Assembly: GCA_025677825.1 (NCBI GenBank)
Contig: JAIXMO010000017.1
Coordinates: 434,001-498,000 of the forward strand
DNA length: 64,000 nt
Source of the DNA: Helicostylum pulchrum
Taxonomy: Eukaryota > Mucoromycota > Mucoromycetes > Mucorales > Mucoraceae
Direction: 5' to 3'
Of the stretch, positions 1-12,364 are shown one piece after another (position 1 is the stretch's first letter; every line of letters begins with the position of its first letter). The position numbers and the translations under genes were made by a program. Under the pieces are notes generated by a model that made no database searches, was not told the DNA's origin, and saw only the letters and a list, made by a program, of their open reading frames with translations.

Positions 1-43
1 AGATGAAGAAGAGGAAGAAGAAACAACCGATGGTGATACTTGA
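1..43 (+). CDS. C-terminal tail of an upstream gene (partial)
   Basis: The first 43 bases read, in one frame, a run of acidic residues (DEEEEEE), then TTDGDT and a TGA stop at 41-43. This looks like the acidic C-terminus of a protein whose body lies to the left of the window. It is too short to identify the protein, and a chance open stretch cannot be excluded. Confidence 0.4.
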   Translation, partial: DEEEEEETTDGDT

Positions 44-258
44 TTTTCTTCTTTATATACATATCTCTTTCTTTTTATTATTATTATTATTACTATTACT
101 ATTTTTTTTTTTTGTATTATATTATTTTTTGTAAATTTATTCCACCAACCCCCTTCATTTTCATCTACCGCGTGCTCTCCCTTTATCTCTCTTAAATAAA
201 ATAACAAAGTGCGGTTCTTTTTTCTTTTTCTTTTTTCTTTTCCTTGTAAAAAAAAACC

Positions 259-3184
259 ATGTTTCGTTTCAGTTTAGAAGAATCCTCTTGGCTTCCTGAA
301 ATAAAAGGTAAAATTACACTACCAAAAAAAAACACCAGAAAAAAAAAGAAAGGCTAAAAGAAAAAGTTAGATGTTCAATGGCAAAAACCTCAATTAGATT
401 CACTTTCAGATCAACCTTTTAATATACTTGATTGTATTTCACAACAACAACAACCTGATCCCATACCTGTAACTGAATCAGTTACTACTGCATCAACTTA
501 TGAAGAAGAAGACATGGATTACGAACAAGACGATCTTTGGATTTCACATACAATTCCCACTACTGTAAATACATTATCATGGGACACTCGAAGTTCACAT
601 TTTCCTTCGTTACCACAAACACAATTAGCGCACAGAGGTATCGGCACACCGTTTATTACCGAAGCCCATACCCGTTTATTCGACCCTATTATTCGCTCAC
701 AAACAATTGCTGTTGCTGAATCGCAACTAGTGAAGAGTTTAGTTCAAGCCATGGTAGGTTTACCATCCATTTATTTCCAATGGCGTCACAATCAATTCCA
801 CATGTACCCTGTACGTGTTCTTGGACTCGGCGATAGAACCATACAACCGCTTTTGACCGATATCTTGAAATTTGCAACTAAATTAAAACGCATTGAACGT
901 GTAGCTCAAATGTGTCACCTCTACCCACAGCAGTATGGGTTAACAGGGCTAGCATTTGCGTCTTGCTTATCTCAGTGGCATATGAACGTACAGCACGCTA
1001 TTGTTTCTGTGTTTGAAACCCAACAAGCTACTTTATTAAAAGTATTTCACTATGTTCACGATTTATCTTTTATAACAGATCGAGTGTACCAATTATGTTG
1101 TATTGAACCGGAGGAACAAGTAAGTAAATATTAAAAAAAAAGAAAGGAAAAAAGTATTTTGACGCGAATTTATATAGATGTCGCGTAAACAATTAGACGC
1201 CATTGAAGGGTATGGATTTTATTTACCATTTGGAGCAGAGATATTGAACTTGTTGTATGCAGAAATAAAACAATACGATCTCGCGCAGTCAGGGAATCAT
1301 GCATTATACAGAGACATTTGTTTATCCATGCTTTGTTACACCAGCGTACCTTATACAAGTATTCTTAGTAAATGGCTAGGCTTGGACTCCAGTGGCGTTT
1401 TAGAGGATCCATACCAAGAATTTTTTATTATGATGCATGACAAAGTGGATGATTTATTAAAGCGTTTTCAGGTAAACAAACAACAGTAAAATTAAGCTTT
1501 TTTTAATTTTTGAAACTCATTTAATATGGTTTGCAGATAAGAAATGAGGCAAAATTACCTTATTTCATAAACAACACACTAGCCGTTTATATATTTAGAT
1601 CAGGACAATCATTGCAGTTACTAAAAAAGACAAGGCCGGATCATCCGTTATTTAATTTACAAGAAGCTATACCTTTAACCTGTTTATTCAAAAATAGTGA
1701 AAATGAAGTGTAAAAGTATAAAACCAACAAGGAAAAAAAAAAAAAAAAATATTACCACTTATACAAAAAAAAAAACATTCTATTAGGTACATGGAAAAAC
1801 TTTTATACCAGTGTAAAAATATTAAAGCGTATAATATTGGATCGCCAGTAATTGCACAAGAGACGGTAGTACAAGTACGACATGAAGCAGACGCCGATAT
1901 CGTAGATAGCGTTCCACGGCTTACCTTCCTTTCCGAAATTAATTTGAAAGGCGATTTCATGAACACACTGCAGCAATTAACACGGCACCAGCAAGAATCG
2001 ACACAATTTATACCCACACTTGATACGATTATTCATTTGAGTTACTTGAAACCGTTAAATATATGGTGCCCTCTGCTCAATGAATCACTCATGTCATTCT
2101 TTATACATCAGTTCAAACTCGAATCTCACCTGTCTTTACTCTTTGACTATTTCTTATTCGGCAGCAACACTTTTGTCACTGGTTTAAAAGAGACTTTATT
2201 CAAGTCACGTATTAATCTTGAACATGATACCGGTTGGCCGCCTAAATATTCGCATTTAAGTGCTGCTTTTAAACATTTATTATTAGAAGAAGAACAAGAT
2301 TTGATTTCTTTTTCAATACGAAACAGTACTAGAACCAGTCCATGGTTAAACCCGAACGGTAAAAAGCACTATTTTTATTTGGTAAGATCTATGCACTAAT
2401 TTATTTATTTTTTGTATGTGTATCAGCTGTGTCAGCACTTGATTTCTTACAGTTAAACTATAATGCAAGTTATCCGTTAAATATTGTTATTACACCAAAG
2501 ATTATAGAGAAATACAACCGTATCTTTACTTTTGGTTTACAAGTACTGAGAACGAGTACCATCACCAAACGCATGTACGAGCCCTTGAAAAATGCCAAGT
2601 GGCACCGTACCAATACTAGGGATACCATTTGTTTATATCGATTTCAATTGGATCAGTTCATGAATGCTGTTCAAGGTTATGTTCATGACACGGCCATTAA
2701 GACCAGTTGGTTTCGATTTATGCAACATGTCAAAGAAATGCCTCTGACAGATGACTATGCTGTCATTATGGAGCCTTATACATTTAAGGAATATCACCAA
2801 CACGTATTAGACTGTATACTTTACAAATGTTTTTCAAAAAAGAGTCAATGGAGTGTGCTTGAAGTACTGCAAGCCGTGATGCAGGATATAATTATGTTTG
2901 CTGCTATTCTAGACGATTATAAAATGACCGATATCAATGGCGAGGAAAAGTTGTTGATGAGGTGCAGGCGTATCTTTGAACAGTTTCAAAAACACACCAA
3001 GGTCTTTGTGCGTGTGCTACATGTCATGGAAGAAAAAGGCTCAGGTCGATTAAGCAACATATTGAATAGTACTACTTCAACTGTCTTTAAGGATCTGTAT
3101 GCAAAGCATGAAGCAAAGCTGAGCGTCGATGTCTTTGTAAAGGATTTGTTGGTTCGTTTATGTTTAAATGGGTTTTTGGAATAA
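259..3184 (+). CDS. Gamma-tubulin complex component (Spc97/Spc98 family, GCP5/GCP6-like)
   Basis: Subunit of the gamma-tubulin ring complex that nucleates microtubules at spindle poles and microtubule-organising centres. Proposed exons are 259-307, 371-1119, 1178-1471, 1537-1709, 1787-2358 and 2427-3184, giving about 864 aa in one continuous frame. An N-terminal GRIP1-like part (for example LVKSLVQAMVGLPSIYFQW) is followed by a C-terminal GRIP2-like part containing YPLNIVITPKIIEKYNRIF, which matches the conserved 'W/YPL-IVI----KYN-IF' stretch of the family. The start MFRFSLEESSWLPE opens a short first exon. The last intron keeps frame only with a donor at 2359; the stronger-looking GTAAGA at 2382 breaks it. 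The acceptor could also be nine bases later (2435). GCP5 versus GCP6 is not settled by eye. Confidence 0.85.
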
Positions 3185-4171
3185 AAAACGGAGTTTTTAA
3201 ATACCAAAAAAAAGGTACCCCCCTTAACAAGCATCAAATGGCAAAAGTCATGCGCTTCAATAACTTCTTGCACAGCAATAGAAACATGGTTCCTTTTTTT
3301 TTTTCCTAATAAATCATGCTCCCCCTTTTTATACCTAAAATACGTTATAATGTATAAAGTTATCTTTCTCACGCAGTTTGTTGCATGGGTCACACTGAAA
3401 AGGAACCTTTTTTTTATTTTTAATTTCTATTTGATAAGCCAAAATTTAGGGGTAACGTAATACTAAAAAAAAAAAAAAAAAAAAAAAGCTTGTCCTTTGT
3501 ACGTACACACAATGAAAAAAAAAAATTCCCTTGTTTGAATGAAATTTCCAAAACTCTACTTGCTCTCTTTTTTTAATAAAAATTTCGGTTGTTTTTTCTT
3601 CTTCTTCTCACTTGAACGGTACCGCAAAAAAAAATATATAAAAAAAAAAGAGAAACACCAGAATTCGGAAAGTGAATAAAAATTAATAACCTCTGTTTCC
3701 CTCCCACAAAAAAAAGAGAGACATTTAACTGTTTTCCTTTAAGAAATCCAGCCAATAACAATAAGTATCAATGCTGCTTTAATCTAATACCCGATGAATA
3801 GTGAACGAGGTAGAATACTTCTTTGTTTTGCAAGAAAAAAAAAAAGAAGGGAAAAGGAAAAAAAGTAGTTTTTTTTTTTGGCAGTAAAAAACTGTCGCTT
3901 TTTTTTTTGACAGTAAGCTCTCTTTGTTTTGGCAGCACAACCGGAAAAGGGTTGTACACGCGTATGATTGGTTCAGTCGTGAGAAATTACTAAACTTGGT
4001 TATTTTGTCCAACATTTTAGATCTTCCCCCCCACACTTGACTGATTGGTGGAACATTTTTTTTTTTTTTTCATTATATAAAAAGAGCAAAAATAAAATAA
4101 AAAGAAAATTCCAATTGTCAAAAAAGTCCTTTTTTTATTTACTTTTTCATTTTTCATCTTTTTTTATTGTA
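3185..4171. other. Intergenic region, promoter of PUT1
   Basis: About 1 kb without a supportable gene. It is dominated by A and T runs (for example 3465-3487) and short pyrimidine stretches. Open frames here on the minus strand are poly-F/K artefacts of these runs. The T-rich, CT-rich stretch just before 4172 resembles the fungal core promoters elsewhere in the window. Confidence 0.7.
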
Positions 4172-6069
4172 ATGCACCGTTTCGTACGTCCTGTATCTTG
4201 CCTCCCTTTACGCACACCACTTTTAAAGGTTATTGCACGACCACAAACATGCAGAGCATACACTACTAGTGCAGTTAAACCACGTATGCCATTCAAGACA
4301 ATTGCTGCTAGTGTTGCCTTGACTTCTGCTACTTGGTACTACTTATCTGCTCCTATCGCGCAAGCCGAAGGTTCTAGTACACCTACTACCTTCAACCTTT
4401 CTTCTGCCAGTAACACTGTAGCCGATTTAAAGAACTTTGGTAGCCGTATTGCAGTTGAATCCAAGTCTACTGCTGAATTAGCCATGGCCTTATTCGTTTA
4501 CCGTTTATGTGCACTTCCTTGGTTAGTCGATGCCGCACCCTACTTAATTGCCTTCGCTGAAAAGATTCATATGGAAACTCCTGTCTACTGGTTTGTTAAG
4601 CAAACTTTCTTCCGTCACTTCTGTGGTGGTGAGACCTCTGAGGAATGTATCTCCAGTATGAACAAGCTTGCTGAATCCAACATTGGTTGTATCTTGGATT
4701 TATCCGTTGAAGCTGATTTGCACGTCGAGCAAGACCAAGAGCATGTAGATGGTCAAGGCAAGTACCACCGCGATGAGCAACAAGCTGATGCTATCCTTGG
4801 TTTAATCTTGAACTGTATTCGTACTGCTGCTGGTGGTATCAAATCTGGCTCTATGGCTGCTGTCAAGGTTACTGCTTTCTCTCCTCCTGAGCTTTTACTT
4901 CGTTTAAACCAAGTCATTACCGCTCTCGATCAAACTTTTTTGGAGAACCAACATAACGGTAACATTAACGCAGAGGGTATTCGCCATGTAGTTGAAAAGA
5001 TCATTCCTGCTGCTGAAAGCGAAGAACAAATGCAACAACGTGAATCTATCATTGCTCACTTGGAAAGCAAGAAGGCTACATTAGACGTAATTGAGTTTAG
5101 AAAATTGTTCAACTTGCAAGGCCCCGGTCGTGATGTTTGGTGGAAAACAACCTCTCAAGATAACCACGCTGTACTTTTAACTGCCGAAGATCTCGCTGCC
5201 TATGATCGTATGATGAGTCGTCTTGAGCAAGTCTCTCAATTGGCTTACGACATGAAGGTCGGTATCATGGTTGATGCTGAGCAATCTTACTTCCAAGACG
5301 CTATTGATCATGTTGCTATTAACCTTCAACGTAAATTCAACCACCGTGTTGAAGGCGATGCTAGATCTCCCACCATTTATAATACCTGTAAGTTATTTAA
5401 AAAAAATTATATAATAACTTGTTTATACTAACTTTCTCTTCACTTTGTATAGATCAAATGTATACAAAGTCTTCTCGCGGTAGACTCGAATTAGACGTGG
5501 AACTTGCCAACCGTGAAAACTTTACATTTGCCGCCAAGTTAGTTCGAGGCGCATACATGGTTTCTGAGCGTAAGCGTGCTGAAGAGATGGGGTATGTTTC
5601 TCCCATCCATGAAACTTTAGAAGACACACACGAGTCTTACAACGGAGGTGTCAAGTTCCTCTTGAACAAGTTGGGTCAATACCAAGAAGCAACAGGTGAA
5701 TCTGTTACTTCTGCTACCTCACCTATTGTCTTTATGGTGGCTAGTCATAACCGTGACTCCGTCATTAGAACCATTGAAGAAATGGATCGCAACAACGTCA
5801 TGGCCCGTGCCGGTGTTGTTCACTTTGGTCAATTGTTTGGTATGCAAGATCAATTATCATATACCTTGGGTCGTAACGGCTACTCCATCTACAAGTATTT
5901 ACCTTATGGTATGATCGATGAAGTCATCCCTTATTTGCTCCGTCGTGCTCAAGAAAATTCCTCTGTCTTGGGTGGCGCTGCTGTTGAGCGTCAATTGATG
6001 TGGGAGGAATTCAAGGGTCGCTTAACTGGTAAAGCTAATGTTTCCATTACTGAACCTACTTCTGTTTAA
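4172..6069 (+). CDS. PUT1: Proline dehydrogenase, mitochondrial
   Basis: FAD-dependent enzyme that oxidises proline to pyrroline-5-carboxylate in the mitochondrion, the first step of proline catabolism to glutamate. Two exons, 4172-5387 and 5453-6069, joined in frame through NTYQMYTKSSRG to give 610 aa. The intron carries a perfect TACTAAC branch site at about 5427. The N-terminus MHRFVRPVSCLPLRTP is basic and hydroxylated with few acids, as expected for a mitochondrial targeting peptide, and a hydrophobic stretch follows at about residues 45-60. The barrel motifs KLVRGAYM and NGYSIYKYLPYG near the C-terminus are the substrate/FAD-binding signature of the family. An in-frame ATG-free stretch precedes 4172, so this start is preferred. 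The length fits fungal homologues. Confidence 0.97.
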
Positions 6070-6844
6070 AATCCTTTTTTATATCCCTTTTTTCTTTTAC
6101 TCTCTCTTCTCTCTCTTCTCTCTCTTTCCCTGTTTCCTTTAACTTTGTATTATATTCCAAAATGTATTTTTATATATTCGCATTTCTGTATTAGACTTTC
6201 TTTCTTTTTTTTCTCTTCATTTTAATAAAAACTTTATTTAATAAGTGTAGTAAATATTGGTGTTCTTTAACCCTTGTTTGTATTCTATCGCGTTGGTTGT
6301 ACAATTGTAGATAGAGTTTTTTTTTTGATGTTTTTTTTCGGGGCGGGACGGAACGGTATATAATAACCCAGGTACAGTGTGAGGGTTTTGATAATGGGGG
6401 GAGCAAAAAGGAAGTTGAAATAATAAAAAGGGAAAACAAAGGCAAAAAAAAAAAAAAAAAGCAGTGTAGTTTAGTTTCAATTTTTTAAGTTCGGTGATTC
6501 ATATTAAAAGCCAATCATGACTATGTAAACCTTATATTAAACGTGGGGTGGAATCATTAGAAACATAACTTTATTCTACTGTTTTCTGTCATTTTTTTTT
6601 CACACTAAAGGAAAAAAAAACTCATATATTCTGTAAGACATCAAAAAAGCTTATATTAGCAGTAAAGCATGTATACGTTGAGAGTTTTTTTTATTTGTTT
6701 GTTTTAAAAAGTAATTATGCGAGGAAAAAAAATCCCCCATTTTTTTTATTATAGCTGAGATTTTGGGAGGAAACCAATTTTTAAGGTTCAATAGATGAAA
6801 ACCCGGGGGAATAAAAAAGAATAAACTAACTTTTATAGGATTCC
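6070..6844. other. Convergent intergenic region
   Basis: Lies between the 3' ends of PUT1 (+) and the secreted orphan gene (-). It is CT-rich at the left (6095-6140) and otherwise AT-rich with homopolymers. No gene, RNA or clear repeat was found. Confidence 0.7.
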
Positions 6845-8553
6845 TCACATAATAACAGTTTTGCTAAATTCTATAATGTTGAGGATTTTACGAAATTGAC
6901 TCGATACATTTCCGACCATAGCTAAAACAATTTCTCTAGTGAGTATTTCGTGCTCAGAATGATTTCCGCTTTGCGATAGACTGATAAGCTTTCTGTTAGC
7001 ATCGAGCAAACCTTCCTCTCTAAGTAAGGCGTTTAAGTCAGAAAAGGCTTCTTGAATACATGTTTTTTTCTTCGTATCTTCAAGTTTGACACACGCTTCT
7101 ATAACGACTTTTGCTCTTTCAATAATAACCGAAAATTTTTCGATTTGATAAAACATGACCAAATCCGCCTTGCATTCTTCCTTGACCTTACATATACTCT
7201 CTTGACACAACGACTCCAATGTAGGACATGCGCTACTACCTGATAATTTAAATGCCTTTTCCAAATTAGATACCAGCAGCATGTTCTTGTCCGCAATTAT
7301 TTTTAAATTATCCAACTCTTGTTCTTTAATAAACCTGCTGCTGCAAACAGACTTCAGCTCTATAAACTTTTTTCTCATATCCTTGATATTAATAAAATCA
7401 TTGCTGCATAGTCTAGCTACCATGAACGCCTTTTCAAATTGAAACAGCGTTTCTTCTTGTTTTCGTAAAAATTGAAATGTCGATAGGAATATTTGCTTCA
7501 TTTTCGCCAAATGTGGCGAGATCAATGGCGAGGAAGCAATCGGCCTACAGTCTTGCAAGTTCATACAAAAGTCTAGATCGGATCTAAACTGCCCAAGTTG
7601 AGTTTGTAAACTGGTGTAATTTGTTTTATAAGAACGCATGTATGTGTATGATATGTTCATTGGTGTCACCTTGAATGTGGGATCATAATTGTCACCGTTG
7701 GAAGCAAGTACTTTAGGACCCAAGTGAAGCGAGGGCAGGACTTTTAAATATTCAGCGCGAACGCGACTCGTTTCCGTGACATCTCGTTGTACAAAGCATC
7801 GAAACATGGACGGCGTTATATCATTCGCTTTAAAGATCTTGTAAGATGTGAATAAATAATTAACCACGGGTACCTTGGAAAACAATTTGTCCAATAGATT
7901 CTTACACGGTGTAGAGCTCTCCAAGAACGACGTATACTGATCAAAATCTGTACAACCACTTGCTTTTACCGCTAAACTTGTATCGCCGTCTGTCAAGTGG
8001 ACCAGGACAAAGTCAAGAAGGAACGAGTCACTGGAACTACAAAGTACGTTCTTGAAGTTTTCCATACCTTCGTTGGTTATCGGGATCTCTAACGCTACCA
8101 AAATAACATAGGCCAAGGCTTCGGAAAACTCTAGCTTACTATCGTCGCGTAAGGAATCAAGCACGTCCTTTATTTGCTGCGATCGGCTGCGGTCAAGTAA
8201 CTCAAGCAAGAGGCATTTACAAAAATCTTGTTCGCCAGTAGGTACTCTACGTTGAGATTTGAATACTAATAAATTTTCTGAACCTAGATTAGGTAACCGC
8301 AGTTGAATTGTTCTAATGTGCCGTTGAAACAATGCATCATATTGTTTATAATGCTGCACTTTTTTTACTTGCCACGGAGGGTTTACTTCAAAACGCGGAC
8401 GGTTCACATACGCAACAGCCTTATTCAAGCCTAAGTTTTATGTTAGTTATTTTTTGTTGCTGTTGTACGAAATACTTTTTTTGTTTTTGTTTTGTACGTA
8501 CCATAACACAAACCACTTATAAGAAACACGGAAGCTATTGTCAAATTATTCAT
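6845..8553 (-). CDS. Secreted protein of unknown function, 545 aa
   Basis: Not recognised. Two exons on the minus strand, 8553-8502 and 8430-6845. They are joined by a clean intron (donor GTACGT, branch-like TAACTAAC, acceptor CTTAG). The spliced N-terminus MNNLTIASVFLISGLCYG is a convincing signal peptide: a hydrophobic core, then LNKAVA before the likely cleavage. The body is rich in charged helices and scattered cysteines, with no transmembrane segment, GPI signal or recognised catalytic motif. It ends NIIEFSKTVIM. The first exon matters: without it the open frame begins with Leu rather than Met, which is why I place the start at 8553. It converges with PUT1. It is probably lineage-specific, extracellular or in the secretory pathway. 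Confidence 0.75.
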
Positions 8554-9618
8554 TTGTCTGCACGTATCGTTAAATATAAGCTGAGAAGAATCAATGAAAG
8601 AAAAACGAAAATAAAATGATAGTATTTATTTTTTATTTCTTATATCAATACTAAAACAATGAGCGTATTTTCGACTTTTTTTCTCATAAAAAAAAAAAAA
8701 AAAAAAAAAAAGGTAATCGACTGATTATCGTGTTAATTGTTTGCGCGTACAATAATGAGTTCGCGTATATTAATTATGCAGAAAATAATACCCCCACACT
8801 TTTTTTTTTTTTTTCAGAAACATTACTAAAAGGAGAATAGCTTTTTTTTGAAACCTTTCGGCCTTCTTTATTAAAAAAGGGTACAGTTTTTTGCATTGTT
8901 TCGCGAAGTACGTTTTAGCACCCCCCAAAGATTATATATTTTCTGCAACTTTTTTTTGTATTTGAAACTTTACCTATACGGTTTAACATAAATAGCAGAA
9001 TCTTTATAACCCCCCGTTAAATATTTATCTGATCAATAGCAAAAAAAAAAAAGTGATGTGTAAACAAAGACGACCTCTGTTACACGAGAAAGTATGTCAA
9101 AAAAAAGTCAGTGTTGTGTAACTTTGAAACCAATAAGGGTAAGTTTAAAGAACTCTCTACTGCACTGTTTCACAAAGCGACGTGTTCCATGAAACAAGCA
9201 AAGAAATTAACTATTCCCTCTTTTATACTGATCGATATCCAGATCGATCGTATACCATAAACAGTAAGATAGAAAACAAGTAAAGCACAAGCCTATTCTA
9301 TATAAGAAAAAAAAAAGCTTATACTGTACAAATAGTTTTTTTGTGTAAGCTAGTATTTTGTTCAAGTCAGTAAATGATACTAAATGACGTTCTATAAAAA
9401 AAAAAGGTTATTGAAACAAAGAGCGTAATTATTTGATCATTTTTTTTTTAAAAAAAACTACAAATTCTATGTTGTGAAAGAAACCCCCAATTTTTTTAAA
9501 AAGAAAGTAATCAATGCAAAGTGTATAAATTTATCGCGTATAACTTTGAAACAAAACATTATTGCTGTACAGTTTTTATAGCTGTATCCATCTAAAAATA
9601 CAGGATGATTTATTTCTT
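8554..9618. other. Intergenic region
   Basis: About 1.1 kb without a supportable gene, between the start of the secreted orphan and the end of the GMPPA-like gene. Homopolymer runs (8691-8711 A run, 8800-8815 T run) and AT-rich DNA. No RNA gene or repeat was recognised. Confidence 0.65.
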
Positions 9619-11228
9619 TTACATGAGGATTTCATTATGGAAACAAGACTTGAGTTCTTTGTGGGGTAAAACAATACAGTTACGAATAATGGTTTCATCC
9701 ATAACAGTAACATCTTTACCTATTTATTTATTTTAGAAAAAAGAGTCAATAACCAGTGCAATAAAAATACTTTTTTTTACGTACCTAAAATAGTAATACT
9801 TTGACTCTTGACACCATTCTTCATCATGGAACTATCTTCTTCATAAACAGGACATCCTTCAACACGAGCCCAGGATCCAATACGACTGTTCCAGCCAATA
9901 ATTGAATGAAGAACACAACTAGCCTTCTATACTCACACACAATATATTAGTTTAAATCCCTCTCCTCTTTTTTTTTACCTAGTATTTAAACTTACTCCAA
10001 TATGAACACTGTCAAGAATAATAGAATCCTTAACACGAACACCGCCCATAATATTAGCACGAGGTCCAATAGAAACATTAGGTCCAATCTAAATAAAAAA
10101 AAATATTGAGTAAACCCTCTCTCTCTTATTATTATCACTATTATTATACCTTGGCAGTAGGATCTACATGAGCAGAAGGATGAATGTAGACAGCACCAAT
10201 GATCTCAGGTCCACCTGGTGTATTCTTTGCAAGACGATCCGATCCTTCAAGAGCCTCAGCTTCAAGATAAAGAGCGTTAGCAGAAATAGAAGATCTAAAA
10301 ACAAAAACGAGGATTAATTTCTGTATCACATTAACTTTTATTTTTTAGTATTTACCCAGCAGTCTTAATTTGTCTCCAAAATTGCTTTGTGATATGAACA
10401 TGAAGGTTATTGTTTTCGGTTAAAGGTCTAAGGATATCTTGTTCTAATCTTAATTCATCATTGGAAGATGACATGAAATCAGTTTGATTTTGACTTTCCT
10501 TCTTATCTAACGCCTTCTTCATCTCTGCGAACACTGCTGTATCAAATAAAAACACACCACATGAAATTAAATCCGAAATAAACGTATCAGGCTTTTCAAC
10601 GTAATGAAGAACTTGGTTTGTTTCGGGGTCGGCAACAAGACAACCATATTTAGTTGCGTCCTTGGGATTCACCTAATACACATAGTATGAGTAAGAAATA
10701 TATATTCCCCCCTCCCTCTTTCTCTTTTTCGTGTTTTATACCTTTGTACCCAACATGGTACAAATTGATCTGTGCTTCATATGAGCACTAGCCATTTCAT
10801 TAAGAGGGAAAGAGCAAGCAATATCAATGTGCATCACAAAGAATTGTTTAGTCTGACCACGCAAAATCTCGTCACGGAAATGATAGATACCACCTGCAGT
10901 ACCTAAAGCTTGATATTCGTGAAGGTAACTGAAATATAAGATTAGTATGCTATATTGAATCATATAAAATGTCCATTTACCGAATGTTCAAGTTAGGAAA
11001 CTCGATGGCAGCGTTATCAATATAAGGAGCAAATACTTTGTCTTCAAATAAACCGATAATCAAGACCTCCTTTAATCCCTTGACCTTGGATAAAGCATCG
11101 AGATGATGAGAAATAATGGGTCGACCAGCAACAGGGAAAAGTGGTTTAGGAGAGTTGAGTGAAAGTGGTCTAAAACGTGTACCTCTGGAAGGTCCTCCAA
11201 CAAGAATGACAGCCTTTGATTCAGACAT
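9619..11228 (-). CDS. Mannose-1-phosphate guanylyltransferase, alpha/regulatory subunit type (GMPPA-like)
   Basis: Nucleotidyltransferase plus left-handed beta-helix protein of the GDP-mannose pyrophosphorylase family, which supplies GDP-mannose for glycosylation, GPI anchors and cell-wall mannan. Seven exons on the minus strand: 11228-10981, 10928-10742, 10672-10356, 10294-10150, 10088-9996, 9926-9785 and 9719-9619. They give 410 aa in frame. The N-terminal loop reads GGPSRGTRFRPLS, the longer form seen in GMPPA rather than the tight GGxGTRLRPLT of the catalytic beta subunit. Also present are EKPDTFISDLISCG, the hexapeptide-repeat region IGPNVSIGPRANIMGG, and the GMPPA-like end IVLPHKELKSCF. 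By family knowledge the alpha type is a regulatory or feedback-inhibited partner. I infer that role here. Confidence 0.93.
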
Positions 11229-11760
11229 TTTTAGTTTGTTTTTTCAAGATGAAGAAAAAGTGCGTGTTTGTCAAAAATAAAATAAAAAAATGATTAGCGT
11301 GAATTTAAAGTGCTACTTTTAAAGTCCAGAGAACGAGGCACTTGAGAGAAGGTGTGCCAGTGTCAACAGTTGAATTGTTATTTTTACATATCTCTCATGT
11401 TGTATCTCTATTTTACACCTGCTACCAACTTATTATCCTTAATTATCATTGTAAAGCCTCTTTTTTTTTCTCCTCCCAAAAAATAAAAAAAGTATAGTTG
11501 ATTGCAAATATTTTTTGAGTTTATCTAAATGTACCAAACTAATATGTACATTTATACAATATTAACTATTTACGTTCGTATGGAAAAAAAAATATGAAGA
11601 ATATCAAGCGAATAATGTAAATTAGTCATTTTCTAATAAAATTATACGCTTTATAAATATAAACACAACATAAACTATTAGCGCTTTGGAAATGCAGTAT
11701 TTATTTTTATTTTTATTTTTTGAATGAAGTGTAAACTTTATTGATTAAATAAATAAAAAG
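11229..11760. other. Upstream region of the GMPPA-like gene
   Basis: AT-rich DNA without a gene. It contains the promoter of the minus-strand GMPPA-like gene and the region downstream of the small candidate gene at 11774-12252. No motif is strong enough to name. Confidence 0.6.
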
Positions 11761-11773
11761 ACAAGAGATACTC

Positions 11774-12252
11774 TCAGGAGAGGGTGTAGTTAGTAGGAGC
11801 GCGAGTGGCAGTAGCAGCAGTAGCAGTGTACTTTTGAATTTTACCCTTCACAATACACACCTGGTCATTATTGTTACAAAAAAGGCAAGTCAGTTTTTTT
11901 TTTCTTCATTATTTTACCTTTGTGATCTTAAAAAACCTTTCATGAGTAAAAAAAAAATAGCACAAGAGGAAAATATAACTGAAGAGTAGCATCAGCTTGA
12001 AATATAACCACACCAGTTGGCACCAAAAACCATAAAAACATTACTAGCACCACTCAAAGATCCAAGCAGAACAAAGAATTCCAAGCAGAGCGAAAATCCA
12101 AGAAGAGCAAGAGTCCAAGTAGAGCAAAAAAAAGTTCAAGCAGAGTACATAAAGAGTTTCAACATACCTTGAAAAAAACATAATAAAAAGCTAATGAAAA
12201 ATGACAGATACTTTACCAAAAGGACACCTTCTTTTTTCATTTCAGCAGCCAT
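11774..12252 (-). CDS. Candidate very small spliced gene, function unknown
   Basis: The first exon begins at 12252 with MAAEMKKEGVLL and runs into a GTAAAG donor. A last exon from about 11861 reads VCIVKGKIQKYTATAATATR, then APTNYTLS and a TGA at 11774-11776. Both ends are in phase 0, so direct joining gives about 40 aa. A possible 9-nt exon (ATC ACA AAG, near 11925) sits between acceptor- and donor-like signals and would add ITK. The roughly 350-nt intron is long for this window and holds a tandem repeat. The coding-like composition of the last exon, which stands out from AT-rich surroundings, is the main support. The upstream TTTTTAG at 12257-12263 suggests a 5' intron or a longer protein. 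Confidence 0.35.
12061..12150. repeat. Degenerate 17-bp tandem repeat
   Basis: Five successive copies of a unit close to TCCAAGCAGAGCAAAAA: 12061, 12080, 12097, 12114 and 12135 (the last begins TTCAAGCAGAG). Unit length varies from 17 to 21 bp because of A-run length. It lies in the long intron of the small candidate gene. Confidence 0.8.
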
Positions 12253-12364
12253 CTTTCTAAAAACAAATAAATAAAACTGAGTATCATATATGAAAACTAC
12301 CCTTTTTATGTATGAAACTGATACTTCCCTTCTTGCTTGATACAGAGATACACTTGCCAGTTAA

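Noticed and set aside
3573..4036. Minus-strand frames rich in Phe/Lys upstream of PUT1
   Set aside because: Translation of homopolymer runs inside a promoter region, with no domain or splice support.
9619..11228. Catalytic GDP-mannose pyrophosphorylase (beta subunit)
   Set aside because: The expanded GGPSRGTRFRPLS loop, the C-terminal HKELKSCF end and the overall match are of the alpha type.
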